Both the position numbers and the translations under genes were made by a program. Below are positions 16,603 through 36,427 of a stretch of DNA of 64,000 bases, piece after piece. Every line of letters begins with the position of its first letter. Within the stretch, counting starts at the first letter, position 1. Source of the DNA: Wuchereria bancrofti (lineage: Eukaryota > Nematoda > Chromadorea > Rhabditida > Onchocercidae); NCBI GenBank assembly GCA_005281725.1, contig SSBO01000012.1:17320490-17384489 (forward strand), given 5' to 3'. Below the pieces are notes generated by a model that was given only the letters and a program-made list of their open reading frames with translations, had not been told where the DNA came from and ran no database searches.

Positions 16603-18568
16603 TCAGTTCATTTTGCGTCCATTATTTTTAATCGTTCCTTCAGCTAAGACATGTTTCCGATCCATACGATCTTTTTCTAACGTTTTAATTATTATGATAG
16701 CAGTTAGAATGCCAGAAACCGACAAAGATATGAAACTCCATGATAACCAAAAATTTGATGGCCTTTCACAGCCTTTCGGACATGGTAACAAAGCTGGTTG
16801 TTTTCCAGTTTGGAGCGTTTCCTGAAAATCAATTTCAAAGCAATTTATTATGAGGTAGCCAGTTTTACAATTTGAATGCACTCAACTTGTAGCACAAAAC
16901 TAAACTTAAATTTAAGTACAGCTAAACATGATAAGACAGATGGTTTTGGGTATTTGCATTGTTATCACTACTAAACATCATTCCATGATTCCTTTTACTG
17001 CATTTTTCAGTCAATTTGTCGCAAGCCGAAATTGGTAGGTTTACTTGTGGTCATTCTGATAATTTCATCTCCATAATTACTTAAAAACTAATTAGATTAC
17101 GGAAAACTTTTTTCTTGTTTTATAACTACAGTAGGAAATAGCATTACAAAATAGTGCTAACACCGTTTTCTTTTACTACCAACCGAATCTTTACAGCTTG
17201 ATTGGACCTGCTATTTTAATGCGTTTACTATTCCTTCGATAAAGCTAACTGCGAGAAAATTATTGGATTTTGACTAGTGCCAAAAATTGTAATTGAATAG
17301 TAGCGTTTACAATGATTTGAGTTTTACTTATAAGTGTCATCATTAAAACTACTACCAATAGCTCAAAAAAAAAAATTGCACTTACGAAAGAGGCAGAAAC
17401 AAAAGCTATTACAGTTTTACTGATAATTCCTGTTCTCAGAATTCCACTATTATTATCAAAATGGTAGTACTCCGTATATTTCATCATTCTGTCGATACTT
17501 CTCTAAAAATTAAAAAAAAAAGATGATGAAATGAGTGGACATTGGTAGGTGATTTTAGAAGAAAGACAAGTTAAGGACAATGAAATGGAATGGTCAGGGA
17601 GAAAAGCTTGCATAAAATGATACAGTTATGCAGAATTGCAAAACATGGTCATTTAATTCGCAATTCTGGCAGTTTATGTAGGAACATTAAACTTACTTTT
17701 GCTACTTCGTCAGGGGTTGGCAACTTCCCGCGATGTTCCTTTGTCGCTATTAAAATATTTACCGGAAATTAAAACCATTGAACCTGGGGAATTAAGCAAA
17801 ATAAAAAGGATGAGCAGAAAATAACCAGATCAATTTTAGTTACGCGCTATTGCATTTTGTCTCACTAATTTAATATGTCATGTTTTCTGAGATTCTTATA
17901 GATCCTTTATAAATGCATAGTATTTTCATTTATTTCAAATTTTTATTGAAGATTTGAGGAAGATAGACCATATGATCTATTAGCTAATATCCAATTTACT
18001 GGTTCAAACTATGTTATTATTATTATTATCATTTCGTAGCTGTCGAAGTATGTTACTGAGCGGTGCTTAGTAATGTATTTTAAGCAGTGCTTAATAAAAC
18101 AAATAAATGAACCTGTGTTGTAACATATCGTAAAAATACACCCATAAGTGTTTTACCAAAAAATTCAGCAGTTTTGTTCCAACATGACAGATTCTATAAA
18201 AAAAAAAAAGAAAAACTACTCAAAAAGTGGTTGAAATTACTTGGTGATACTTCTTTACATTAGCATATTTCATTAGCACACAAATAATCTGAAACCCATT
18301 TTCTTGCTTTTCAGCATCTTTGTTTGGTAGAGAAAGAAGCGGAATAGAAAAAGATAATTCAGTGCAATCACACTTCTGCTAGTGTTCATGTAGAAGCGCA
18401 AAAGAAAATTATGATTGGAAGGGTGAAAAGAGTTCGAAAGGTATGGTAAAATCCAACCTGATCGAACTTATTGGTGCAATGAGAACTGCATCCATCGAGG
18501 AATCGATCGTGCGTTTCCTCTTCACTAGCTGATACTAGTGGCAGTAGCAGTAGGAGAATGCCACCCAT
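16603..18568 (-). CDS. Small single-pass membrane protein, unrecognised family
   Basis: Three minus-strand exons join in phase 0: 18458-18568 (signal peptide with a leucine run, then DGCSSHCTNKFDQ), 17386-17502 (RSIDRMMKYTEYYHF and onward) and 16603-16821 (a Cys-containing segment PCPKGCERPSNFW, a hydrophobic span SFISLSVSGILTAIIII, then a basic tail NNGRKMN and TGA). This would give a 148-residue type I membrane protein with a short cytosolic tail. An additional exon-like block ends at 17697 with a perfect GTAAGT donor and encodes TKEHRGKLPTPDEVAK, but its only good acceptor (17746/17747) leaves it out of phase with the signal-peptide exon. The exon chain at the 5' end is therefore unsettled. 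An in-frame upstream ATG at 18623-18625 could extend the N-terminus by 19 residues. I do not recognise the family. Confidence 0.5.
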
Positions 18569-18655
18569 GCGATCAACCTGTACTGGGCTCGGACTGCTAC
18601 AGGTAGGTACATTGATGCTACCCATGCAATCAACCTTTACTGGGCTCAGATTGCC
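18557..18655 (-). repeat. Tandem duplication of the start-codon region
   Basis: Two roughly 40-base blocks (about 18557-18597 and 18615-18655) are nearly 90% identical. On the minus strand each carries GGTTGATYGCATGGGTRGCAT, including an ATG. The two ATGs are 57 bases apart and in frame, so the duplication produced an alternative upstream start for the signal-peptide exon. Confidence 0.8.
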
Positions 18656-20161
18656 ATTGATACCAAAATGAAAAACGATTAATTTCTACAGTTATGTACA
18701 ATTGAAAATAGCTGAAAATAAAAACAGTTTGAATCTTTTCACCAATAACCAATAACGATTAGAGTAACAGAGTTAAAGAGTTCTTATTGTTTAGTATGAT
18801 TGTTATGATACATCAACTAAATTTCAGTGTGGACGTTACATTAGTTTATAATTTATTTAAATTTTATAGCTTTGTTAGAAATTTGAGAATATTGGAAGAG
18901 GATTTAACAAAAATAATAAGGCACCAAGAAGAAAGACTAAATTTTGGAAGATACCAAGTAAAATGCTACTGACTGGTGATGATTTTTTAATGAAATATGA
19001 AGTTTGAAATACAAAAGTCTCATTCACAAGGCCTTAATACAGCGATTAAAAAATTTTGCTTTTGCATTCACCACGCAAAGGAATACAATATAATAGGGCC
19101 ATTAAAATAGAAAAATTGATAGAGATAAGTTGAAATCAACGTATCACTATGGAAAAGTGCGCATAGGATTTGAAAAGTTAAGAAATTCAAAGAACAAATA
19201 GAATGCAGTGCGCTTATCTCTCATTTTTAAGCTCTGAAAAATCAGAATCAAAAACATTTAATTTTAACTTTAAAAAAATTGCTTCTTGAAGAATTCCAAG
19301 AGATTGGATCCATGGAATTACATCATTTATTATTCCCATCGAAATATTTTGTGACAAGTCCTTCACAATAAATTACAAATTATAAAATGGATGGAAATGA
19401 TTGAAATATTGTTGCATTCTTGCAATATTAAATAAAAAAAAATTTCAATGAAATAGAAGTGTGCTGTCAATATTTGAACGGCATTTGTAATCGCATTGAT
19501 AAAAATGAGAAGATCGCTAAACTTTTTTCTACTTTCAGCCCAAAAACCAGAAAGCCTCATCTTTTATTTTGAAAAAAATGAGGATTGTGGATTATAACTT
19601 TCACAGATTCATTTCTTTCTTGAAAGTACAATCTAAGAGATCAATCTTTTTACTCTTTTAGACAGACGTGACAATGACAGATTCCTGATTTAAAATCATG
19701 AAACTAATCCATCAATTACGAACACTCAACTTTTCAGGAACTTTCATTTTAATAAAATTTAAAAATAAAATAAAACTTAAACTTCTAGGAACTTCGAGGA
19801 AATTAGATTCATGGTTGAAAAGTTCTACGGATGAACAAGAAGCAATTCAACATACTAACACACATGCACATACAGACACTCCTTCCCGATTCCATATCAG
19901 TCTCCAATTTATACATTTTCAAAAGTTTATGAAAGTTCTCTCAAATAAATCCCATCAAGCGGAACTGGGAAAGAGTTATAACAACGTGCAAACACAACAG
20001 ATGCATTTTTCTGACAACTATTCCTCTCTCTTTGCTTCCATTTTTTAAAATTGCTTGTCTATACTGAACAATTTCGATACCAACGTGTGTTTGCCTTGTT
20101 GCAGCCGCGTACACTCCCTTCCTTCAGTGTGTGTGCATGTATGCATATACATATGTGTGTA

Positions 20162-20163
<2 letters not shown>

Positions 20164-20196
<33 letters not shown>
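20164..20196. repeat. (GT)n microsatellite
   Basis: About 16 copies of GT within a wider TG/TA-rich tract (20128-20210). It generates spurious CVCV-rich ORFs in two frames. Confidence 0.95.
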
Positions 20197-20198
<2 letters not shown>

Positions 20199-20575
20199 AT
20201 TGTACATGTGACGTTGCATACAGGTACACCAGCATCAACTTTGTTTGTTAATAAAAATCAATGACAAGCGTTATTAGTTGTTATCATTGTAATCGTCTAC
20301 TCAGCGATACTATATATTTTATACTTTGCATAAATGAATCAGAAGCGATCATGCCAGTGAAATTTAAGATGAAAAAAAAATTAAAATCATCTGTTATCTA
20401 CAATGAAAAGTAAATTATATTCGAAAGTTTAGAAGGCGATAATTTAATTCCAGATTAATTAAAACACAGCACATATTTTGTTTAAATGTAAGTTTACTAA
20501 TTAACTTTTATATGTACATGGCACTTTTGATTGAGCTGCATAAGCCAAAGGATCATTTGTGTTCATTTTAGTCCT

Positions 20576-20634
20576 AAAAACAATTTAAACTACCTTATAC
20601 ATAGCCAAAAACAATTTAAACTACCTTGTACATA
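20576..20634. repeat. 31-base spaced tandem duplication
   Basis: Two 28-base blocks (20576-20603 and 20607-20634) are identical except for one A/G difference. This is a small local duplication in non-coding DNA. Confidence 0.85.
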
Positions 20635-21055
20635 AAACATCAACCGTAATCATCTCACTTTACTGAATGATATCACTCTCTGATCTTAGTGAGCATTTTT
20701 ATCATTTTAAAATAGTTACAATATAATTTTATATCTTATTGTTCCCTGCAATAAGTAAACGTCAACTTTGATCGTATTCCGAGCTTTTAGCTACATATCT
20801 TCGTTATTGCTAAGTGCCATACTGAGATTTTATTCTTGGAGCACAATTCATGAGTAAATTGATTTACTCGTAGCGCAGCTGAAATGATGATGAGGATGAG
20901 ACGTCTTGAATATGTCGCACATTTGTCATTTTGGGAGATGGCATTTTGGACAGAGCGAAGCGAAATCAGGTGGCGCATCTAGCCCCCCCACTATTTGGAC
21001 GAAGTGTCTTACTGAGCAACGAGTGCTAGAAGTGTATAATCAAATTGCTTAATAA

Positions 21056-21092
21056 TACACGCACACACACATGCACACACACATATATATGT
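21056..21092. repeat. (CA)n-rich tract
   Basis: Imperfect CA repeat with ATGCA and TATATA interruptions. No other role is visible. Confidence 0.85.
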
Positions 21093-21632
21093 AACCCACA
21101 CATATGCGCACAGAGATACGCGCATACTCGTCAGTAGAAGCAATCAATTGCTGGTGGATTGACATCAATTTAAATGCTAAATTCAGAAATACGGCGTTGT
21201 TTTTTAACTTCCGGTAGTAATTTTTCCGGCAGTTTCCCTCAGTATGCCAAGCTCGCAAATGATGTAAATCATTTTTATTCTTTGAATGTAATGTTCAACT
21301 ATCGCTGCTCGGAATGAGACAAGAAAAATTTGTTTACGAAGTCTCCTCATTAATTCTCCATTCTATCCCACATTACTACATTCAGCAAAGCGAATTCAGA
21401 TTCTAACTAATGTCTTTTCTTGTCATCACTGTTTGCTGTGCTTACATTGACACTTTCACTTCTTGCTAAGAGAAAATTTGTTTCCAGTATTTCTTTTGAG
21501 GAAAAATTATTGCAAGTAGATATCATTAACTGTTGTCACTGCTCTGTAATATAAAAATCTTTCGGAGTGTTAGAAGGAAAAAATGATTTAAAAAGGTTCG
21601 CGATTTGTACCTGTAGCGTAAGTAGCTGTTAC

Positions 21633-21776
21633 CTGAGTCAAATTGGTACAACCCTTACAAGCGACTTTCTGAAAGGTCATGCTTCTTCCAATCATTTTCT
21701 GGTTTCTAGGATTCCAAGAGTCCTCTTTTGAAGTGTAAAGCTTTGCAATGGGATATTTCCAATCCCAAACATCCAT
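21633..21776 (-). CDS. Possible isolated first exon, unknown product
   Basis: A 48-codon minus-strand stretch begins with ATG directly after an in-frame TGA and ends at a good donor (CAG/GTAACA at 21633/21632). It encodes a tryptophan-containing start (MDVWDWKYP) and a CKGC pair. I could not find a matching downstream exon, so this may be a chance ORF. Confidence 0.22.
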
Positions 21777-24258
21777 TCAGCCATTCCAAACCATTGATTT
21801 TTTTCACCGGAATCAATGACATTTGCAACTTTCTTAGCGTCTTTTCACTTTGCAACGAAATAGATGCTTGCTATGCACACATAACGACATCGACGACAAA
21901 GCCACAAGATGAATTAGCCGCAGACTCTTCTATCACATTGCACCGATCGCTTTGCTTTACTATTTCTTAGGGATGCCAGTATAAAAGTAGTGTTGAAAAT
22001 AAATTAATAAAGCGAAAATTTAAGCATTCGCTTATTCTGCAATTGTTCCCACTTTTTCTCGAATATATAAAGGAATTTCTCGAATATGTAAGTCATTCTT
22101 GTAATTTTATATTTGGAATTAGCTTTCAATTCCTAGATGTTCTTAATAAAACAACTTGGTCTGGCTGCTTCTTCTTCGAGAGTGTATTTGGGTTCTGAAT
22201 ATATATGTCACCAACCTTGACTTTCTTCCATTAATACCTAAGCATATCTGATTACATCTGACTGCTCTTTGTGGGTTTCAGCCATTCAAATTTTCGAAAA
22301 AAGAAAGCCAAGCACTGTCTATAAAATGTGTTATGAACGAAAAAATTGCGGAATATTGGTGTGATGTCATGCAAGCTTGAAAGTCCACTGAGAATCGATG
22401 AAGCTACTACTACTTTCAGGCTCCTAACCATATCTTTCTTCTGTCTGTTCTCATCCTTTTTCATGTATCCCCTCAATTTCTTTAAATTTCCGTTCGGATT
22501 TCCAATCGATTGAGAAATTCTTGAAGTACTCTTTAAAATTGTACCTTTGGAACTAGTTTTTCAAAAGTTTATTTTATCCCCTCAATTTTAATGCTATTTT
22601 TGAAAAAAAAAAGATGTGGTACTATTGTGCCAAGCACGAATGAATATTTCTCTCTTTTTGAACCACTGGGGAACAAATTTTTTGAAGGCAATGCAGAGAA
22701 GTACATCAATTCATGCTTTTCATAAATCTTCCAAAACTCTAAGTTTTGGTTAGCTTTCTCCTTTAAGCATTCCATTTTCATCTGATTTTAACAGCGTTTC
22801 AAGCGCATTCTGTATCCTTGTCAAAATTCGTTTTTTACTACACTTCTGTCAACTTTTGCTTAATGAGTACTGAGTTTATCAGCATATAATTTGGTACATA
22901 TCGTACATTTGATAATATGGATCATTTTTTATTTCAAACTAATCAAGTCTTGAAATTCTAATTTAACAAAAATTCGAATGAATCATCTTTTACCACTATA
23001 TGATGTCAAAATTGTTTTGAAGGATGTTGTTTTCAATGGATCTGATAAATTGAAAGAAAGGAAGATAACAACAAGCGATATTTTGGTCTTTAGGATCGCA
23101 AAGGATTTTCAAAGCAAATGCTCTCTTTCCAATTAATTGGCTTTTATTCGTATATAGTTAGAGGAGAATTAATGGTTTTATCCTCTAAGTCTTCTTCATT
23201 CCATTCTTTACCAATTCCTAAGGAGAATCTGAGGAGTTGACTAAGGAATGGAAGAATTTGAATTTTAATTGAATATTCCGAATAGTTCTTAAATTATTAC
23301 TTTAAGTTATCGCTTCAAGCTATATCTTACTCATTTCCAACAAGAATATAAATATTAGTTAGTAGTTTATCTTCTTAAATTCGAGTAATTGTTCATAATC
23401 CTGCAATTACAACTAGAATGTTGTTAAGATGGTCTATATTATCAATAATGGAGATATATATGAAAGAATTTTTAAACAAATTGTCAAGTCGTATTTTCTT
23501 AGTGCTTCGAATTTTACGGAGTAAATGTTAATTCATAAAATTTCCTTTCAGGCAAATCGACAAGTGTCCTTATTTGTTATTGCATTATAGCTGCCCATCA
23601 GAATAAGTGCCCACTGTCCTATGCTTTCTTAAGTCGATTCAATTCATTAAAATTTTTCCTTTCCTCACAATTTTAATAATACCACTGAACATGGATCTTT
23701 AATCTCACTATCCAGCTGGGATAGTTATGCATCGTGCGGTAAATGAATCTTCATTCTTCGCAAATATCATTGAACTTTTTTCATTTTATATTAAACACTC
23801 TTACAATTATTGCTACTATTATACCATCGCTGCTGTTACAACTGCCATTGCGACAAAACCGCTACTACTCTTGCTTCTATCACTGCCACTGCATAATAAA
23901 ATACACTGCCCTTTCAAGTTTCTGCAGTTGCTAATAATTACTGTTTTCTTTCTTTCTAAATTATTCCCAATGGCCAGCCGATTTGATCAGAATTATTAGC
24001 TCAGTGATTTATTAATCAAAATAAATAACCACTGCTTATTGCTGAAGTAATTGAAGCAATCTTCCTCGATTAAGAAATTATAATTAAGCTAAATTTATTT
24101 GAATCAAATAATTCTCAACATTCGGAATTTCTTAGAAATTTAAAAATTTTGAAACGAACAAAAAGTTGGAAGTGAAATCTTGAAAAGAAAAGCAAAAAAT
24201 TAAAGTGGAAAAGAATAAAATGTTTGGTGAAGGCATGACAAGCGGCTGCTAATGCGCT

Positions 24259-30500
<6,242 letters not shown>

Positions 30501-33500
30501 TTTTTACATTTTTTATTTACATGTAAATAGTTTTTTACATGTAATTTGTTTTCGGATCGGACTACCATTGTCGTAGGCCTATTGCTCTTTTGCTGCTTCT
30601 CATGCTTTTTTTCATGTTCTTTTACTAATGCTTTAAGTTTTACTTTTTTGAAAGATTCAAACATTTTACTTGAGGATTTTCTGAATATCGCATCGCAATC
30701 TTAACTCATACTTCTTCCAGCAATTGAATACTGACCTTGAAAATAATTGAATGGAAAATTTTGTGGAGTTTTCTTTCCAGTTTTTTGCCAAAATTCATAG
30801 CATTTTAAAATAACAGTTTGGAATTGATGTCTCAAAAATGCTTTAATTACAGCTTCATTTTTAGACAGTAGAATTGTACATATCATGCAAATCAAGCTGA
30901 TAGAACTTAGCTTGATGTCATGTTAATTAGTCTGAAACTAAAATGTTGAAAATTAATGCCAATAGCATACCACGAATTATACAAGTTGTAAAATATACTG
31001 ATTGGTTTCCGTTGTTCTTAGAGATTTAGTTCGTTAATTATCACTGTTGATTTTCATCGGATAGGGTAATTATTTTAAAGCTCCAAAAGTAGTAAAATTT
31101 CGTTTTCTGAATTTCAAAGATCAAGCAAGAAGATAAAACATTTTTATTTTCATGTTCTAGTTTTCCTTCTACTAGTAATTTATTAGTATTAATAATACTG
31201 CTGATATCTCTGCTTAAGGTAACTAATACACTTCAAAAATTCGACTTCAACCTCTTCCATCGAATGAAATTTAGGTAGATAAAAATGTTTACATTTTATT
31301 ATAATATTTCCATTTAACTTTCAGCTTTTATTTATTTTGTTTTTAGTAAACAGCTCCTACTTATTTAAAAAGATATTTTGCAGATTTTTTCCGGAAGCTT
31401 CTGGAATTGTCTGTTATTATTCATCTTGAATTTCGATAATTTTGCCGCAATATCTACCGTCTCTTCTGTTCACTGTACTTGTCTTTTGTAATTTTTCTTC
31501 GCATCAAATTTCCATCAATATAATTTCCAATTTTCAGGTACAACTTTCCGGTTTTTGAACTAAGGCAGTAAATGTTATATCATTTTGATCAGGCAGCTAA
31601 ATTTTGCTGTTCTAACGCAGGTTTTCTTTTAGACCAAATTTTTTAGAGCTATTCAAAAAATTGGGTTGTCCCACTTAAAAATATTTGTACATTACTTTTT
31701 TAATTAAAGCTTTTAATTTTTCGCAATTCCAAATTTTGGTTCTAACTAATTCAATTACCCCTTTATATTAACTTTTGATATTTTCTCCCATTCATCGCTC
31801 CAATCAAAATCATACCGCCATTTATGCATAGATAAATAATTTAATTATTCCTTAATTCGTAAATTGCTTAGAAAAATCTTATGAATTACTACTAGAACAG
31901 GGAAATGATCATTGCAATCATTGGGACGAGGTCGAGGGAAGGAGGATTTTGAAACTTTGAAAGGATACAGTGCTTAAATGTTGGTCACATTCTCAAACAT
32001 ATGCATTGGTGTACTTAAACTATTTCATTAATTTTTTTCAAATATTTTTTAACTATCAAATAGCACTCATCGATATTGTCCTTTAAGTTCATTATAAAAG
32101 TATTCTGAGAAGATTTTCGTTATAACAAATAGAATTGTATCAAATAGAATTGGCGTGAACTGATCAAATGTGTTCTACATGAAAGAAAAAGTATATGATC
32201 AGATCAGATAAATTACAAATAATTGAACCAAAATGTTTAATTCCTAGTTATCTATTTGCAAGTTGTAAATTATAAATGCGTAATAAAGTAAAAAGACCAC
32301 GTTTTATTGAAAGAAATTGTGAAAAGTACTTTGAAATCGATGTTGAAACCGACGTTTTGAAAAACGTCGAGAACATATAATAATAGAGTATGGCTATTTC
32401 AAGATTTCAGTACTTTTGATATATCCTTTGGAATAGACAGTGGAAAGCAGTCATATCGACATTAATTAAATAGTACGATAGGAAAGCTGTAGATATGAAT
32501 GTGAGATCCCAGTTTTCAGTGACTCAAAAAGGCCAAAAAAATCATTTAAAGTCAAAGCAATAATCGAATCTACACAGTTATAACCGAAGCGGCTTTGATC
32601 GGCCATCAGTAATTATGACTTCATTGCTTCAGAAATTTTAAATGTGTTGAAAATCTTCATATTAACAAATTCAGTTGTTCGTTGAACTGCATTACCTTTT
32701 ACTATTATTTACTGAAGAAATTTTCACATATTTTACATATTGCAAAGTGGAAGAAGCAAATTGCGTTCACTCTTATTGTATTTACGATCACCGCGTATGT
32801 TGATGACGATTGAATTATATTGTTACTCCTTATTTATATGGGTATTTATAAGCTTAGTAAGTGTCAAAGACCCACACCACTGTGATCAACAATGGGCCAC
32901 ATACACCTATACACCTGCAACGTAGAACTATTACAAATTAATCTTTGACATTATTTAAAAACATATCACTCCATCAACCAATGAAACTTTGAACTATAAA
33001 AGAACTTCGCGAATATCGATGTAGAAAATTGTTTGAATGGCAATTTAAAAAGTTCCTTTATAGCTCAGAGTTCATTATTGTTATCTAAATTTATTGTTTA
33101 ATTTATTTAAATGAGCTGTGATATACAGTTTTCTACGGGAAAAGTTCCTTTATACTTCCCATTTCATTGTGAAGGAAGCTTATTGATAAGTGGAGTTACT
33201 GACAAGTGCGCAGCATTGTTCCAAAAAGGCTCTTTCGCTTCCGTCAATTAATGATTCAATCCACAATTACAATGTATTACATGGAAGTTTTGAATGACTC
33301 ATTCCTGGTAACTTCTTATCACAAAATTTGAAATGTGCTGATGTTTTGTGATGGAAGCTTTTTTTATTAAAGACAATTAAAATTGTTTGTTATTGATTCC
33401 AAGTAGGGATTTGTGGTTTTGAAAATGAGAAAATCACAAAAAGTGTGGGTCATGCGGGTCAAAGAAACTTGACAGCCATTTCTGTAATTGAGAAAGATTA

Positions 33501-33984
33501 AGTCTTAAAAAAAGTATATATAAAATTGATCCTATATTAACAAATTATATATTATGTAATGCTTAAAATAATAGAATCAGTAGGAAACGATAGGCGACTT
33601 TTAGGGTTTCAATAGCTTATCATTCAAGTTAATCTCAATGAGAGATTTAAAGTCGGCAAATCTTCATTTCTGGCCATTATTTACAATCAATCGGTATTTC
33701 ACATTTGCTATTTCCATTCAATTATCGAAAAGAAAGAAACGATTTTGTTAAATCTTTCATTCCCTTCTCTTTCTGTACTGAATTTATTGCAAGATGAAAG
33801 TTTTTTGTGTAATAAAATTGGAAATACAATCAAGAAGAGATTAAAGAAAAGAAATGAAGAATTTGAGTCACAAAAAACATATGCATTAATTGGATTTCAC
33901 CGTCAGGATAGGAAATGGTAAATGTGACGGTAAAGACGTTCTTGATGAACGATATAATAGCGCTCCTACCGTCGGATCACAACA

Positions 33985-34253
33985 ATGAAATCACAGATGA
34001 GAGGAAAATGTTCAGAAATCGGTAAATAATCAGCCGGAAATGAATATTAATGTAATTGCAGCAAAAATAATAATAGAAAAATACAAAAAGAAATATACCA
34101 GTATCGTTTTGCCAAAGGATTATTTTATCGTATTTCAATATTATTAACCGAGAAATATTGGTCATTTATTGGTTTGTATGCAATGATATGGAAAAGCTTT
34201 AAGTTGTTACGCTTACCTTGCTGATGAAATCACAGATGAGAGGAAAATGTTCA
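33985..34253. repeat. Exact 30-base direct repeat, 239-base offset
   Basis: The same 30 bases (beginning ATGAAATCACAGATGAGAGG) occur at 33985-34014 and 34224-34253. The intervening and flanking sequence is not repeated, so this is a dispersed short duplication. Confidence 0.9.
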
Positions 34254-34339
34254 ATCAAAAATTTGTTGCCGACCTTTCAAAGTTTCCACAAGCAATCTTG
34301 TTTTCTAAATTTTTAAGTCGAAAAAACTCAAAAGAAAAA

Positions 34340-34378
34340 TTTACCTCAAAAGAAAAAAATTTTTTCTTTTGAGGTAAA
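34340..34378. repeat. 39-base perfect palindrome
   Basis: Arms of 19 bases (TTTACCTCAAAAGAAAAAA and its complement) flank a single central A. Transcribed from either strand this would fold into a near-perfect hairpin with no real loop. No gene is nearby. Confidence 0.92.
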
Positions 34379-35627
34379 AGAAATATTACTTGAAATAATT
34401 TTGCGAAGCTTCAATACGTTGCTAAGGATAAAAGATAAAATCCTGATCCCAACTGATCAATTTTGTTTTTGTAGAACTGAAGAGGTCACAAACTGTAAGT
34501 GAGAACTTAGTAAATGATTAACAGAGTTTCTCCAACGATTTTACCCTAATTATTTCTTTTTGATAATAAGAGGAAATTCAATCAAAAAGGTAACATCTTT
34601 AGAAACAACCATATTCTAAAAATTTTCTTAAGATTGAAATAATTGCTTCATAAACGCAATTTGCGATTTTTCGATATTTCGAGTAATTATGGGTGCAAAG
34701 GAAAGTGAAAGAAAAAAGATTAAAATTTGGTCTTATTTGTAATATTTGTATTAACATATTCAATATAATTGCCTAATAAATCGAAATCGTTCAAGCAGTT
34801 AATTAAATAATACCAAATTTGCGCACTTGTAATATTGATATCTTACTATTGCTGTTTATTGAAGTTAAGCGCTTTCTACGTTTGTGCTTTCCTCACTTTG
34901 ACTGATGAAAATGTCACTGTAATTTTTAAACAGAATTTTTCCCAAAAAATAAAGTAATCGGTAAGTTTATTCTTACGCACAAAGCATAGAATAACTTCTG
35001 CGCCTCTGTCTACAATGATACTTTTCTCCTCGAAAATGCACTTTTTTAAAATTCTTGTCCTATTTGTTAGTATCAAAAACTAAACGGTTAAAATTATGGT
35101 AATTTAACGCATTATTTCATTTTATTCAGCTACTCCATAAACAAATGTATTCTCAAGCATAAAGGCGGCATGATCGAACAAATTTGTAGACTTCAATTGT
35201 ATGCTTTTTTGAATGCTTTCTTCGGTTGCTTCTTTCAAACACGTTTTTGACTTTTTTGAGCCTATTTCTTGTTCGTTCTTTTTTTTTGTGTGTGTGAATT
35301 GCATAGTTGAAACAATACAGAGAAAAAAAAAATCGAGGAAACATGAGGGACACCAATGATGACACAACCACTTCCTGTTACTATCCTTTATTTCCTCTGC
35401 GTGTTAAGTTCAAGAAATCAAAGTTTCCTAAAGATGAGCAAAAATTTCTACGACATTATAATATGTCACCAACGCTGTCGCGACCGCTCTTCTACTTTTG
35501 GAAACCACTCAAATTACTCTATACTCTTTGTTCTTTAGATAAAAGATCATCATTATTTTATGTCGCCATTTTAAATTTTTAAAAAAGGCATATGTAACGA
35601 CGATATATAAATACATCCTCGTATTGG

Positions 35628-35684
35628 CACATACACACGCAGCATACACGCACACGCAGACACATACACACGCACATGCACATC
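35628..35684. repeat. CA-rich imperfect microsatellite
   Basis: A run of ACACACG, CATACACG and similar units. It is low-complexity sequence without a coding signal. Confidence 0.85.
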
Positions 35685-36368
35685 ATACCATACTCAGAGA
35701 AACATAAGTGATTCAAATACCTTGCAAGAATACTTTCCGTCTCTCTTCCACACTACCAAAAGAGACGATCTTTCGAAATACACACTTTGACACCGATATT
35801 CTCTCCGTAGAAACTTTAATTTGTCATGTTGAAAACTTAAACAAACGACTATGCAGTTATTTTACAGATATGATTGACTTGAGATTTTCAATAGTCGATT
35901 CGAGCAAACTAATTTACTTCACATATTTATTATGACCAGTAACTGCAACTTCGTTTTCAGACTTTGATTTACTCGATGAGATAGTTTGCGAAGAAGGCTA
36001 CCTGGTGCTCTTTTTTTAAACCAATCCTGCTTCCTTGTTTAACTGTCCTGAAAGTCCACTATGTGGACGAAACAGTTGCTTCCATTTATTTAATTAACAT
36101 ATTTTGATCCATTCCAAAATAAAAATATATTTTGCAGAGAAAAAAAATTACAAGATCGTAAGAATTTCCATAAGAATATTTGTAAATCTGCGACACTTTA
36201 CGGCAGCTATCGCTATTAACCGGACTGGAAAAGGAGATAATTTAATTTGAAATAGTTATTCTTCCTACTTCTCCACTAAAAAACCTTTCCTGCACAAAAA
36301 TCTTCCTTGTTGCATCACATCTTGCTCATTTATGACTCCCTGCTTTCCGAACTCCTGAACTTGCTTCC

Positions 36369-36427
36369 CCTAGTTGTCCTTCCTCTTCCTCCTCCTCTTC
36401 CTCTTCTTCTTCCTCCTCCTTCTTCAC
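36369..36427. repeat. Long CCT/CTT polypyrimidine tract
   Basis: About 60 bases of almost pure C and T on the plus strand, 400 bases upstream of the proposed ADAMTS start. It could be promoter-proximal low-complexity DNA; a regulatory role is not shown. Confidence 0.85.

Larger units (their letters stand above)
18656..24258. other. Intergenic, largely empty with simple repeats
   Basis: No gene can be supported. ORFs across 20051-20264 are translations of a GT microsatellite. The ORFs at 19698-20048, 22252-22476, 22569-22781 and 23727-23999 show no domain and no consistent exon chain. The one exon-like item, at 21633-21776 on the minus strand, is listed separately. Confidence 0.5.

Noticed and set aside
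17747..17762. 16-base intron (GTAAAT to AATAG) that would give a neat ATG-starting model
   Set aside because: It is far below the shortest introns known in nematodes; it was kept only as a sign that something is missing in this model.
20051..20264. Overlapping Cys/Val-rich ORFs that could look like a small cysteine-rich peptide
   Set aside because: They are translations of a (GT)n microsatellite in two frames, with no signal peptide.
35122..35582. Overlapping ORFs on both strands
   Set aside because: No domain, no codon pattern and no splice chain; the three frames overlap on opposite strands as expected by chance.
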